A stretch of DNA of 64,000 bases from the NCBI RefSeq assembly GCF_000956535.1, contig NZ_JYIY01000071.1, positions 23,964 to 87,963 of the forward strand, given 5' to 3'. Below the pieces are notes generated by a model, which was not told the DNA's origin, did no database searches, and worked only from the letters and a program-made list of their open reading frames with translations. This DNA is from Microbacterium ginsengisoli. GTDB taxonomy: Bacteria; Actinomycetota; Actinomycetes; Actinomycetales; Microbacteriaceae. A program made the position numbers and the translations under genes. Positions within the stretch are counted from its first letter, which is position 1. Every line of letters begins with the position of its first letter. This document shows, piece by piece, positions 8,405 through 16,915 of the stretch.

Positions 8405-9178
8405 ATGCCCTTCGCGCCCCTCGTCGACCCCGTCGAGGACCTTCCCGCCGACGAACGGGTGCGCACAGCCCGCCACCGGGTCATGTTCGACTTCGGGGAT
8501 GCCGCCCAGCGCCGGCTCGCGGCCGCGCACGTCGCCGTGGTGGGTGCCGGCGGGCTGGGGTCGGCGGTGATCCTCGCGCTGGCCGCGGCCGGCGTCGGCA
8601 CGCTCACCGTCATCGATGACGACGACGTCGACCTCTCCAACCTGCAGCGCCAGGTGCTGCACCGTCGCGGAGATGTCGGTGCGCCCAAGGTCGACAGCGC
8701 GGTGCGTGCCGCCGCCGACCTGTCCGCGACCCGGGTGATCGCCCGGCGCGCACGTCTCGACACGCGCAACGCCGCCGATCTGCTCGCCGGCGCGCACGTG
8801 ATCGTCGACGGCAGCGACACGTTCGACACGCGACGCGCGGTGGCCGCGGCATCCGAGTCCGCGGGCCTCCCCCTCGTGTGGGGCACCGTGCAGGAATTCG
8901 CCGGCCAGGCCACCGTGTTCTGGTCGAGGCCGAGCGCAGGCACGCCGATCGTGCTCGACGACCTGTACCCCGCGGCATCCGTCGGCACACTCCCGTCGTG
9001 CGCGGAAGTGGGCGTCTTCGGCCCGCTCTGCCTGCAGATCGGCGCCGTGCTGGCCACCGAGACCGTGAAGCTCGTCACCGGCGTCGGCGAGCCGCTCCTC
9101 GGCCGGGTGCTGCTCGTCGACGCGCTGCGCGGCACCCAGCGCGAGGTGCCGCTGCGACCCGCACGGGTGAGCGCATGA
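8405..9178 (+). CDS. moeB: ThiF/MoeB-family adenylyltransferase
   Basis: An E1-like enzyme of 257 aa that would adenylate the C-terminal glycine of a ubiquitin-like sulfur carrier, here probably the MoaD encoded at 10964. The nucleotide-binding loop VVGAGGLGS is at residues 45-53, followed by DDDDVDLSNLQRQVLHR, the hallmark acidic and arginine segment, and a LPSCAEVGVFGP region holding the probable catalytic cysteine. No rhodanese domain is fused and there are no clear CxxC zinc pairs, unlike many MoeB/MoeZ proteins. It overlaps moeA by 4 nt (ATGA). ThiF is an alternative name, but the neighbours favour molybdopterin synthesis. Confidence 0.86.
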   Translation: MPFAPLVDPVEDLPADERVRTARHRVMFDFGDAAQRRLAAAHVAVVGAGGLGSAVILALAAAGVGTLTVIDDDDVDLSNLQRQVLHRRGDVGAPKVDSAVRAAADLSATRVIARRARLDTRNAADLLAGAHVIVDGSDTFDTRRAVAAASESAGLPLVWGTVQEFAGQATVFWSRPSAGTPIVLDDLYPAASVGTLPSCAEVGVFGPLCLQIGAVLATETVKLVTGVGEPLLGRVLLVDALRGTQREVPLRPARVSA

Positions 9179-10407
9179 GCGGCATGCGTGAGGTCGAGGA
9201 GCATCTCGCGGCGATCCTCGCGGCCGTGACCCCCACCGGAGACGAGCGTGTCACTCCCGCCGACGCGCAGGGCCGGGTGCTGCGCGCGGCGGTCGTCGCG
9301 CGACTCGACATCCCCGCGTTCGACAACTCGGCGATGGACGGGTTCGCCGTGCGAGCCGACGATGTCGCGTCCCCTCCGGTCACGCTGCGCGTCATCGCCG
9401 ACCTGCCCGCCGGTTCGGCGCTCGATCCGTCGTTCGGTGCCGGCGAGGCCGTGCGCATCATGACCGGCGCGCCGGTGCCGACGGCGGCCGATGCGATCGT
9501 GCCGTTCGAGGACACCGTAGGCGGGCTCGCCGACTCGTTCGGGGAGATCACCGTGACGGCCCCGGCGCGACAGGGCGCATTCGTGCGGCGCCGCGGTGTC
9601 GACGTGCGGGTGGGTGACGAGGTCGTTCCCTCGGGAGCCGTGCTCGGCCCCCTGCAGCTGGGCGCCGCGACCGCGGCGGGAGTAACGGACCTCGTGGTCG
9701 CGCGACGCCCGCGGGTGGCGATCGTCTCGACCGGCGACGAACTGGTCATGGCGGGTCAGACGCCGGGGCCGGGACGGCTCCCCGACTCGAACGGGGTGCA
9801 GCTCGCCGCACTCGCGCTCGAGGCCGGCGCCGAGGTCGCCTTCCGCGCCGTCGTTCCCGATGACGACGCCGCCTTCCTCGCGGCGATAGCCGGCGCGGTG
9901 TCGGCGCGCGCCGACCTGATCGTCACGAGCGGCGGCATCAGCGCGGGGGCGTTCGAAGTCGTGAAGACGGCGCTCGCGGCGCCCGACAGCGGCATCGAGT
10001 TCGTGCGGGTGCGCATGCAGCCGGGGAAGCCGCAGGCCTTCGGGCGTCTGGCCGCGGGACCGCTGCTGTTCGGGCTGCCGGGCAACCCCGTGTCATCCGC
10101 TCTCTCGTTCGAGGTGTTCGTTCGGCCCGCGATCCGGGCGATGGCCGGGGCGCGAGACCTCGCACGGCCGCTGCTGAGGCTCGCGGCGGCGTCCGGGTGG
10201 CGAACCCCACCGGGACGCCGCCAGTACCTGCCGGCCGTGATCGACCGCAGCGACCCGGCCGCGTGGACCGTCGCTCCGGCGACGGCGGGCGGGTCGGGAT
10301 CGCACCTGGCGGGAGGCCTCGCACGCGCCGAGGCGTACGCGATCGTGCCGGCCGACATGGACGAGGTCTCCGCCGGCGACCTGCTCGATGTCATGCTGCT
10401 CGGCTGA
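9175..10407 (+). CDS. moeA: Molybdopterin molybdenumtransferase MoeA
   Basis: A 410-aa enzyme that inserts molybdate into adenylylated molybdopterin in the last step of Mo-cofactor synthesis. Visible hallmarks are IPAFDNSAMDGFAVRADD near residue 45, IMTGAPVPTAADAIVP near 100, IVSTGDELV near 185, TSGGISAG near 245 and the PGKPQAFG and LPGNPVS loops near 283 and 300. The ATG overlaps the moeB stop, and ORF sequence upstream of it is the shadow of moeB. A 53-bp gap separates it from moaC. Confidence 0.95.
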   Translation: MSGMREVEEHLAAILAAVTPTGDERVTPADAQGRVLRAAVVARLDIPAFDNSAMDGFAVRADDVASPPVTLRVIADLPAGSALDPSFGAGEAVRIMTGAPVPTAADAIVPFEDTVGGLADSFGEITVTAPARQGAFVRRRGVDVRVGDEVVPSGAVLGPLQLGAATAAGVTDLVVARRPRVAIVSTGDELVMAGQTPGPGRLPDSNGVQLAALALEAGAEVAFRAVVPDDDAAFLAAIAGAVSARADLIVTSGGISAGAFEVVKTALAAPDSGIEFVRVRMQPGKPQAFGRLAAGPLLFGLPGNPVSSALSFEVFVRPAIRAMAGARDLARPLLRLAAASGWRTPPGRRQYLPAVIDRSDPAAWTVAPATAGGSGSHLAGGLARAEAYAIVPADMDEVSAGDLLDVMLLG

Positions 10408-10460
10408 GCGCTCGACCTCGCCGACGCCGGCCGCCCACGTGGCGGTGCCATGCTGGTGAC

Positions 10461-10967
10461 ATGAGCTTCACGCACCTCGACGACGCCGGCCACGCGCGCA
10501 TGGTCGACGTGACCGCCAAGTCGCCCACCGTGCGCGCGGCGACCGCCCGCGGCTTCGTGCGCTGCGCCCCCGAGGTGGTCGCCGCCCTGCGCGACGGCGC
10601 CGTACCCAAGGGCGACGTGCTCGCCGTCGCCCGCATCGCGGGCATCCAGGGCGCGAAGCGCACCCCGGAGCTGCTCCCCCTCGCCCACGTCATCGGTGTG
10701 CACGGCGCGGTCGTCGACCTCGACATCGTCGACGGCGGGGTCGAGATCGTCGCCACGGTGCGCACCGCTGATCGCACCGGCGTCGAGATGGAGGCCCTCA
10801 CCGCCGTCTCGGTCGCCGCCCTCGCGATCGTCGACATGGTGAAGGGGCTCGACAGGGCGACGTCGATCGAGAACGTGCGCATCGTCGCGAAGGAGGGCGG
10901 CCGGTCGGGCGCGTGGGTGCGTCCCGGTGAGCTGGACGCGGATGCCGCGGGGAGCCCCCGCGCGTGA
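10461..10967 (+). CDS. moaC: Cyclic pyranopterin monophosphate synthase MoaC
   Basis: This 168-aa protein converts the product of MoaA into cyclic pyranopterin monophosphate. The MVDVTAKSPT start, the KGDVLAVARIAGIQGAKRT segment with its catalytic lysine, LPLAHVI, and the MEALTAVSVAALAIVDMVKG stretch are all present. A CATGCT hexamer lies 6 nt upstream of the ATG, so it may have its own leaderless promoter in addition to read-through from moeA. It overlaps moaD by 4 nt (GTGA). moaA, the partner enzyme, is not in this window. Confidence 0.95.
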   Translation: MSFTHLDDAGHARMVDVTAKSPTVRAATARGFVRCAPEVVAALRDGAVPKGDVLAVARIAGIQGAKRTPELLPLAHVIGVHGAVVDLDIVDGGVEIVATVRTADRTGVEMEALTAVSVAALAIVDMVKGLDRATSIENVRIVAKEGGRSGAWVRPGELDADAAGSPRA

Positions 10968-11200
10968 GCGTCACCGTGCGCTACTTCGCCGCCGCCGAAG
11001 AGATCGCCGGGACTCCGGCCGAGCAGCGCGGCGCCGCGACCGTCGGTGAGCTGCGCGCGCAGCTGCTGGCCGCCCACCCGGGCTTCGACGGCGTCCTCCC
11101 GCGGTGCGCGCTGCTCGTCGACGGCGCACGCGTCGATGACGAGCACCTGTTGACGGGCTCCGAGACCATCGACGTGCTGCCGCCGTTCGCGGGCGGCTGA
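10964..11200 (+). CDS. moaD: Molybdopterin synthase sulfur-carrier subunit MoaD
   Basis: A 78-aa ubiquitin-like protein that ends in Gly-Gly (PPFAGG). The terminal glycine would be adenylated by MoeB and loaded with sulfur for transfer to the precursor pterin in MoaE. The start VRYFAAAEEIAG and the core TVGELRAQL match the family. It is coupled to moaC by a GTGA overlap. It converges with moaE, so the two subunits of molybdopterin synthase lie on opposite strands 26 bp apart. Confidence 0.93.
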   Translation: MSVTVRYFAAAEEIAGTPAEQRGAATVGELRAQLLAAHPGFDGVLPRCALLVDGARVDDEHLLTGSETIDVLPPFAGG

Positions 11201-11226
11201 GCGGGAGGCTGCGCCGCGGGCCGGCG

Positions 11227-11676
11227 TCAGCCCCCGAGCCCCTTCCACAGCGACTCCCCGTCGCTGGTGAGCTGCTTCTTCCATACCGGCAGCTCGAGCT
11301 TGATCTGCTCGATCACCTCGCGGCAGACGTCGAACGCCGCCGCCCGGTGCGGCGCCGAGACCGCGATGATGACGGCATCCTCGCCGACCGCGAGCCGACC
11401 GATCCGGTGGCTGACCGCGACCCGCGCGACGGTTCCCGCCGCCGCCCGCTCGGCGATCGCGGCGAGTACCGTCTCGGCGTCGGGGTGGGCGGTGTACTCC
11501 AGGGCGACGACGGATGCCGCGGCATCCGGATCATGGTCGCGCACCCGACCGATGAAGGTCGTCACGGCGCCACACGCCGGGTCGTCGACGGCGTCGATGT
11601 GCTGGGACAGGTCGAGGGACGCGGCGCTGATGCGCGCGAGCACGCACGCGGGCGCGGACGCCGATGCGGCGCTCAA
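11227..11676 (-). CDS. moaE: Molybdopterin synthase catalytic subunit MoaE
   Basis: The large subunit of molybdopterin synthase, 149 aa, which uses MoaD thiocarboxylate to make the dithiolene. Visible family segments are GAVTTFIGRVRDHD, LEYTAHPDAE, RIGRLAVGEDAVIIAVSAPHR and the catalytic lysine motif LPVWKKQ. The start is a TTG that overlaps the moaB stop (TTGA), so initiation is probably by coupling. There is no ATG or GTG at the right place. Longer readings of this frame are only the shadow of moaB. Confidence 0.92.
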   Translation of the reverse strand: MSAASASAPACVLARISAASLDLSQHIDAVDDPACGAVTTFIGRVRDHDPDAAASVVALEYTAHPDAETVLAAIAERAAAGTVARVAVSHRIGRLAVGEDAVIIAVSAPHRAAAFDVCREVIEQIKLELPVWKKQLTSDGESLWKGLGG

Positions 11677-12149
11677 TGGTCGCGCCCATCGACCTGGTCG
11701 ATCACATGACGGGCGATCTCGAGCACGAAGGCGACACCGGCCGAGACGGCGTTCGGAGACCCCGGCAGGTTCACGATGAGCGCACCGCCCGCCAGTCCCG
11801 CGACACCCCGCGACAGCGCAGCCGACGGCTTGTCGATCGCCGACCGCCTGCGGATCTCCTCGGCGATGCCGGGAATCTCGGTCTCGAGGATGAACCGCGT
11901 CCCCTCGGGGGTCTGGTCGCGCGGACCGATGCCCGTGCCGCCGTTGGTGATGATGAGCCGCACGCCGCTGCCGACCAGGGTGACGAGCGCGCGAGCGACG
12001 GAGTCCTTGCCGTCGGCGACGATCATCGCCTCTTCGCACGCCCACCCGGTGCCTCGGAGCGCCTGCACCGCGATGGGACCGGAGGTGTCGGGTCGCTCAC
12101 CTGAGGCGGAACGGTCCGACACCGTCAGCACGGCCGCCCGGAAGCTCAT
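11673..12149 (-). CDS. moaB: MoaB/Mog-type molybdopterin adenylyltransferase
   Basis: A 158-aa MogA/MoaB-fold protein that would adenylylate molybdopterin before molybdenum insertion by MoeA. The motifs LTVSDRSASGE, LIITNGGTGIGPRDQTPE and the LPGSPNAVSAG loop are visible. The ATG at 12149 has TACCCT 6 nt upstream, so the transcript is probably leaderless. It is first in a two-gene operon with moaE and lies just after the end of the SDR gene (20-bp gap). Confidence 0.92.
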   Translation of the reverse strand: MSFRAAVLTVSDRSASGERPDTSGPIAVQALRGTGWACEEAMIVADGKDSVARALVTLVGSGVRLIITNGGTGIGPRDQTPEGTRFILETEIPGIAEEIRRRSAIDKPSAALSRGVAGLAGGALIVNLPGSPNAVSAGVAFVLEIARHVIDQVDGRDH

Positions 12150-12155
12150 GGACCC

Positions 12156-12161
12156 AGGGTA
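12156..12161 (-). promoter_or_regulatory. -10 box (TACCCT) of the moaB-moaE operon
   Basis: TACCCT followed by 6 nt and ATG on the minus strand, the same leaderless arrangement seen at moeB and at other genes in the window. Confidence 0.55.
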
Positions 12162-12169
12162 CCGCCGCA

Positions 12170-13753
12170 TCATCGAGTGGTCTCGGCCTCGGCGGCGGCA
12201 GTGATGCGATTCGCCATGCCCCGGAAGATGGCGCCGTGGAACGGCAGCACCGACAGCCAGTAGAGGCGGCCCGACAGGCCCTGCGGGAAGAACACCGCCC
12301 GCTGCGTGTACCGCGCGCCGTCGCCATCGGGAGCGCAGCCGAGCTCGAGCCAGGCGAGCCCCGGCACCCGCATCTCGGCGCGCAGGCGCAGCATCCGCCC
12401 GGGCTCGACCTTCTCGACGCGCCAGAAGTCGACGACGTCGCCCTCGACGACCCGGGAGGTGCTGCGGCGGCCCCGCGCGAGGCCGACACCGCCGGCGAGC
12501 TTGTCCATCCAGCCGCGCGCCGCCCACAGCAGCGGCGACGAATACCAGCCGTTCGCGCCGCCGATGCCCTCGATCACCGACCACAGCGCCTCCGGTCGCG
12601 CCCGTGTCCGGGCCTCGCGACGATCGGTGTAGACGGTGCGACCGGCCCATTCCGGGTCGCTCGGCAGCGGATCGCTCGGCGCACCCAGCACCTCGGCGTC
12701 CTGCCAGCTCGTCTCGACGTCGTCGGCGGCGACCCGTCCGAGGGCGAGCCGCACGGCCCGGCGGTACGGCGTCAGTCCGCCGTCGGGACGAGGGATCACC
12801 GCATCGACCCGGTGGTCCTTCATGACGCAGTCGTGCTGCAGCGACTCCACGAGTGGCCGCGCGATCGACCGCGGGATCGGGGTGACGAGATTCACCCAGT
12901 GCGAGGCGAGGCCGGGGGTCAGCACGGGAAGCGCGGCGATCGCCCGCTGCGGAAGCCCCGCCTCCACCGCGTACCCGTTCATCATCTGGCCATAGCGCAG
13001 CACGTCGGGTCCGCCGATGTCGTACGCGCCGGCGGCCGCGGCATCCGCCCGCGCGGCACCCATGAGGTAGTGCAGCACGTCGCGCACCGCGATCGGCTGG
13101 ATCTGATTGCGCACCCACCGCGGCGCGGGCATGTACGGCAGCACGTCGGTGAGGTGGCGCACCATCTCGAACGACGCCGAGCCCGACCCGATCACGACGC
13201 CCGCCTGCAGCGTGAACGTCGGCACCCCACTGTCCGCGAGGATCTCCCCGACCTCGGTGCGTGAGCGCAGGTGCCGCGACAGCCGGCCGTAGGGGTGCAG
13301 TCCCCCGAGATAGACGATGCGACCCACGGATGCCGCCGCCCCCGCCGCGGCGATCGTCGCGGCGGCCCGCCGGTCGAGGTCCTCGAAGTGGGTCCCGGCG
13401 CTCATGGAGTGGATGAGGTAGAAGAGCACGTCGACATCGCCGGTCGCGGCGGCCGCGGCATCCGCGTCTTCGGCGGAGCCCGGAACGACCTCGACCTGGC
13501 CTCCCCACGGGAGTGCCGCGATGCGGGCGGGGTCGCGCGCGAGCACCCGCACCCGATAGCCGGCCGCGAGCAGCCGCGGCACGAGGCGCCCGCCGATGTA
13601 CCCGGATGCCCCCAGCACGAGCGCGCGCGGCGCCGTGCCGTCCGGACGGGACTCGGCCCGCAGCAGCGGTTCACGCCCGGTCGGGACTGCACGGGGATCG
13701 GGCACGCGAGGAGCACCGTCGTCGGGGGCGGCGGACGATCGGGAAGTCGTCAT
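12170..13753 (-). CDS. SDR-family NAD(P)-binding protein with C-terminal DUF2867
   Basis: A 527-aa two-domain protein. Residues about 42-330 are an atypical short-chain dehydrogenase fold with the nucleotide loop GASGYIGGRL near residue 49 and a FYLIHSM segment. Residues about 340-520 correspond to DUF2867 (ALWSVIEGIGGANGWYSSP and the PFHGAIF end). Family members act on unknown small molecules. The 40-residue N-terminal extension is proline- and arginine-rich and probably disordered. A TAGCGT box lies 6 nt before the ATG, so it is likely transcribed alone as a leaderless mRNA. Confidence 0.82.
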   Translation of the reverse strand: MTTSRSSAAPDDGAPRVPDPRAVPTGREPLLRAESRPDGTAPRALVLGASGYIGGRLVPRLLAAGYRVRVLARDPARIAALPWGGQVEVVPGSAEDADAAAAATGDVDVLFYLIHSMSAGTHFEDLDRRAAATIAAAGAAASVGRIVYLGGLHPYGRLSRHLRSRTEVGEILADSGVPTFTLQAGVVIGSGSASFEMVRHLTDVLPYMPAPRWVRNQIQPIAVRDVLHYLMGAARADAAAAGAYDIGGPDVLRYGQMMNGYAVEAGLPQRAIAALPVLTPGLASHWVNLVTPIPRSIARPLVESLQHDCVMKDHRVDAVIPRPDGGLTPYRRAVRLALGRVAADDVETSWQDAEVLGAPSDPLPSDPEWAGRTVYTDRREARTRARPEALWSVIEGIGGANGWYSSPLLWAARGWMDKLAGGVGLARGRRSTSRVVEGDVVDFWRVEKVEPGRMLRLRAEMRVPGLAWLELGCAPDGDGARYTQRAVFFPQGLSGRLYWLSVLPFHGAIFRGMANRITAAAEAETTR

Positions 13754-13759
13754 ACGCCG

Positions 13760-13765
13760 ACGCTA
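13760..13765 (-). promoter_or_regulatory. -10 box (TAGCGT) of the SDR/DUF2867 gene
   Basis: TAGCGT, 6 nt, ATG on the minus strand. This is the canonical leaderless spacing in this window. Confidence 0.55.
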
Positions 13766-13806
13766 CGCCGGCCGTGCCACCGGAGGTGGGGGCTTGCGCG
13801 ACGCGG

Positions 13807-15150
13807 TCAGGGCGTGAGCTGACCGACCGTACGCGGGCGCACGACGAACCAGAGCGCCGCCACACCGATGACGCCGCACACGACCATCACGCCGGCCATC
13901 GTCGTCGCCGTGATCGGCGCACCATGCTCGACGAGTCCCGCGAGCGGCGAGATGAGACCGGCGACGCCGAAGTTCGCGGCGCCCAACAGCGATGCCGCCG
14001 TGCCGGCGGCGGCACCGTGGCGATCGAGCGCGAGCACCTGCGTGCTCGGGAAGGTGAATCCGGCAGACGTCATGAAGAAGAACAACGGGATCAGCACGCC
14101 CCACAGACCCAGCTGCAGCTGGTCGGCGACGATGATCGCGATGCCCGACAGCACCAGAGCCGCGGTGGAGAACGCGAGCACCCACTGCGGACCGAATCGA
14201 GCCGCCAGACGCGACGACACCTGCACCCCGACGACCACACCGATCGAGTTCGACGCGAAGACGAGTCCGTACTCCTGGGCGTTCAGACCGAACCCCTGCT
14301 GGAACAGGAACGGCGACGACGACAGGTAGGAGAACAGACCCGAGAACGCCATCGCCCCGATGATGAGCACACCGATGACGACGCGGTCTCCGAGCACGCG
14401 ACGGTAGCGGGCGATGACGGCCCGCCCACCGGGCACGTTGCGGCGCGCGGCCGGGAGCGTCTCGGGGATGATCAGCACCGTGCACACGAGCATCACGAGC
14501 CCGTAGGCGGCCAGCACGACGAAGATGCCGCGCCACGGCATCACGGTCAACAGCGCCGATCCCACGAGCGGGGCGAGCACGGGCGCGGTGCCCGACACCA
14601 GCGCAAGTCGGCTCAACATCATGACGAGCCGCTTGCCGCCGAAAAGGTCACGGACGACCGCCATCGCGACGACGCCACCGGCGGCAGCGCCCATGCCCAT
14701 GAACACCCGCGAGATGCCGAGCAGGACCAGATCGGGGGCGATCGCCGCGGCGATGCTCGCGAGCACGTGCAGGGCCGTCACCACGATCAGGGGGATGCGG
14801 CGGCCGAACCTGTCGCTCAGCGGGCCGACCAGAAGCTGGCCCAGCCCGAAGCCCAGCATGGTGCCGGTGAGCGTGAGCTGGATGGCTGCCGCCGTCGTCT
14901 GGAAGTCGGCCTCGAGCACCGGGAACGCCGGCAGGTAGAGGTCGATCGTGAACGGGCCGAGCGCGGTGAGAGCGCCGAGGATGATGACGTAGAGCGCGCG
15001 TCGACGCACCGGGATGGCATCGCCGGGATGCAGCATGATCGGCGCGGTCGCGGGGTTGGCGCCGAGCGTTCGGATGGCGCCGGTGGACGAGGGTACGCGG
15101 GGCGTGGACCCGGTGGTGGGGACGACGGGGTTCGGGGCGGTGTTGAGCAC
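13807..15150 (-). CDS. MFS multidrug efflux transporter, Bcr/CflA type
   Basis: A 447-aa major facilitator protein with twelve predicted hydrophobic helices. The loop 2-3 signature is VGPLSDRFGRRIPL, and the first helix ends TIDLYLPAFP, typical of the Bcr/CflA drug-resistance group. It would export small hydrophobic compounds by proton exchange. The GTG at 15150 gives a 50-residue Pro/Thr-rich lead before the first helix, so a start nearer residue 39 (MLHPGDAIP) is possible. It runs away from the terminator at 15311. A 12-bp palindrome at 15253 lies in its upstream region. Confidence 0.85.
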   Translation of the reverse strand: MLNTAPNPVVPTTGSTPRVPSSTGAIRTLGANPATAPIMLHPGDAIPVRRRALYVIILGALTALGPFTIDLYLPAFPVLEADFQTTAAAIQLTLTGTMLGFGLGQLLVGPLSDRFGRRIPLIVVTALHVLASIAAAIAPDLVLLGISRVFMGMGAAAGGVVAMAVVRDLFGGKRLVMMLSRLALVSGTAPVLAPLVGSALLTVMPWRGIFVVLAAYGLVMLVCTVLIIPETLPAARRNVPGGRAVIARYRRVLGDRVVIGVLIIGAMAFSGLFSYLSSSPFLFQQGFGLNAQEYGLVFASNSIGVVVGVQVSSRLAARFGPQWVLAFSTAALVLSGIAIIVADQLQLGLWGVLIPLFFFMTSAGFTFPSTQVLALDRHGAAAGTAASLLGAANFGVAGLISPLAGLVEHGAPITATTMAGVMVVCGVIGVAALWFVVRPRTVGQLTP

Positions 15151-15252
15151 GTGGGGATCTTCGTGTTCGCGGGCGGAAGGCCGGGGCCGACGGCGAGGGC
15201 CTGCTCGGCCGGGACGTCACGCGTCGCGTTCGTCAGGTGGGGAAACCATGAT

Positions 15253-15264
15253 CGAATCGATTCG
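15253..15264. promoter_or_regulatory. 12-bp perfect palindrome upstream of the Bcr-type MFS gene
   Basis: CGAATCGATTCG reads the same on both strands and lies 103 bp before the GTG start, just downstream of a TTGAAC hexamer on the minus strand. It could be a dimeric repressor site. No regulator gene is adjacent, so this is only a suggestion. Confidence 0.3.
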
Positions 15265-15310
15265 GCTGAGAGTTCAAGGATAGCAACTCCCGCGCGTCCC
15301 GCAACGGCAG

Positions 15311-15342
15311 AACGGGGGCGATCCGCTCGGATCGCCCCCGTT
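15311..15342. terminator. Bidirectional stem-loop terminator
   Basis: Two perfect 14-bp arms (15311-15324 and 15329-15342) enclose the tetraloop GCTC. It lies 15 bp beyond the stop of the MFS gene at 15358, so it should end the leftward three-gene operon. Confidence 0.8.
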
Positions 15343-15357
15343 CACTGCGTATCTGCC

Positions 15358-16881
15358 TCAGGCGGCGAGGTCCTTCGCCCGCTGTCCGCGCACGACGAGC
15401 GCGTATCCCGTGATGCCGACGATCAGCGCTAGCACGGCGATGCCGAGCATCAGGATGCCGAAGCCGTCCTGATAGGCGCTCACCGCGGCCTGGAACACCG
15501 CGGCATCCGGCTTCGCCCCACCCTTGGCGTAGGTGCCGACAGCCGTCAGCGCGTCGGTGATCTGCGAGCTGGACTGACCGCTCGCCCCCAGCCGCGAGAC
15601 GATGCCGCCGATCGTGAGCTGCGTGACGGCGACCGTCGAGATCGCCGTGCCGAGCGAGTAGAACAGCTGCCCGAAGGCGGTGCGCGAGCTCGTGACCGGT
15701 CCGTAGAACTCCGCCGGCGCCTCGCCGAGGATCAGCGTTCCGTAAGGCAGCGCCGCCGCGGTGGCTCCCAGCGCGATGAGGATGCCGGCGGGCACGAAGG
15801 CGAGCGGGCTCGTCGCGTCGCGCACGAGCGCGGCGGCGATGAATCCGGCGGCCGCGAAGATGCCGCCGAGGAGGATCGACAGCTGGCTGCTCATCCCGCG
15901 GGTCATCAGGCGGCCCAGCACGATCGCACCCACGATCGAGGTGAGCGTGATCGGCAGCTGCCAGATCGCCACCTCGCTGGGGGCCATTCCGAGCACGTAC
16001 TGCCAGAAGTTCGTCAGCTGCAGGAACGATGCGGCGACGCCGAAGTTGAAGATGAAGCCCGCGCACAGGGCGGCGAGGAACAGGGGCCGACGGAAGAGCG
16101 AGACCGGGAAGAACGGGTTGCGCACCCGCGACTGCTGGAAGACGAACGACAGCAGCAGCAGCACGCCGAGCGCCATGATCGCCCAGGTGAGCGGACTGGT
16201 CAGCGAGGTCGCGAGCTGCGAGACGCCGTAGAGGAAGACGACCATGCCTGCCACGATCAGCACCTGACCCCATACGTCGCGCGACTCGGTGACCGACGGG
16301 GGCGTGTTCGGCAGCAGCGCGAACGCGGCGATGATGCTCAGCGCCGAGAGCACCGGCACGAGCACGAACGCGAGGCGCCAGTCGATGCCGGCGAGGATGC
16401 CGCCGCTGAAGGTGAACAGCACGGCCGAGGCGCCCGAGACCGCCGCGAACGTCGCGACGGCGGCAGGAAGTTTTCCGGGCGCGGCGAGCACCTGGATGAA
16501 TGCGAACGCGGCGGCATAGACCGCGCCCAGTCCGATGCCGGTGATGGCCTGGCCGAGGATGTAAACGAGGGCCGTCGGCGCCGCGGCGACGACGAGCTGG
16601 CCGATGATGCCGGTCACGAGCGCGATGACGAGCATGCGGCGACGGCCGATGCGGTCGGCGAGCAGTCCGGTGGTGATCACGGATGCCGCGATCGCCAGGG
16701 TCTGCACAGAGGCGGCGAGGGCCTGATCGCCGCCGACCATGTCGAGCCCACGGCTCGCTCCGACGAGCGCGGTGCTGGCGATGTTCGGGGCGGATCCCTG
16801 TACGGCGGCGAGGACGCCGAGGAAGGGGATCGCGAGGCGCGAGGCGGTGCGGGCGGCCGTGGGTACGGTCGAGGTGGTCAT
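15358..16881 (-). CDS. MFS transporter, third gene of GAP-amidohydrolase operon
   Basis: A 507-aa major facilitator with about 14 hydrophobic segments and the signature GLLADRIGRRRML after helix 2. This helix number resembles drug:H+ antiporters of the DHA2 group, but some carriers for organic acids or amides share it. The ATG at 16881 is preceded by AGAAAGAG. The longer reading of the frame only shadows the amidohydrolase. It follows the amidohydrolase by 34 bp, so it may carry that enzyme's substrate or product. The substrate is unknown. Confidence 0.82.
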   Translation of the reverse strand: MTTSTVPTAARTASRLAIPFLGVLAAVQGSAPNIASTALVGASRGLDMVGGDQALAASVQTLAIAASVITTGLLADRIGRRRMLVIALVTGIIGQLVVAAAPTALVYILGQAITGIGLGAVYAAAFAFIQVLAAPGKLPAAVATFAAVSGASAVLFTFSGGILAGIDWRLAFVLVPVLSALSIIAAFALLPNTPPSVTESRDVWGQVLIVAGMVVFLYGVSQLATSLTSPLTWAIMALGVLLLLSFVFQQSRVRNPFFPVSLFRRPLFLAALCAGFIFNFGVAASFLQLTNFWQYVLGMAPSEVAIWQLPITLTSIVGAIVLGRLMTRGMSSQLSILLGGIFAAAGFIAAALVRDATSPLAFVPAGILIALGATAAALPYGTLILGEAPAEFYGPVTSSRTAFGQLFYSLGTAISTVAVTQLTIGGIVSRLGASGQSSSQITDALTAVGTYAKGGAKPDAAVFQAAVSAYQDGFGILMLGIAVLALIVGITGYALVVRGQRAKDLAA

Positions 16882-16915
16882 GGGCGGGCTCTTTCTGTGG
16901 AGGGGAGGTGCGGGG

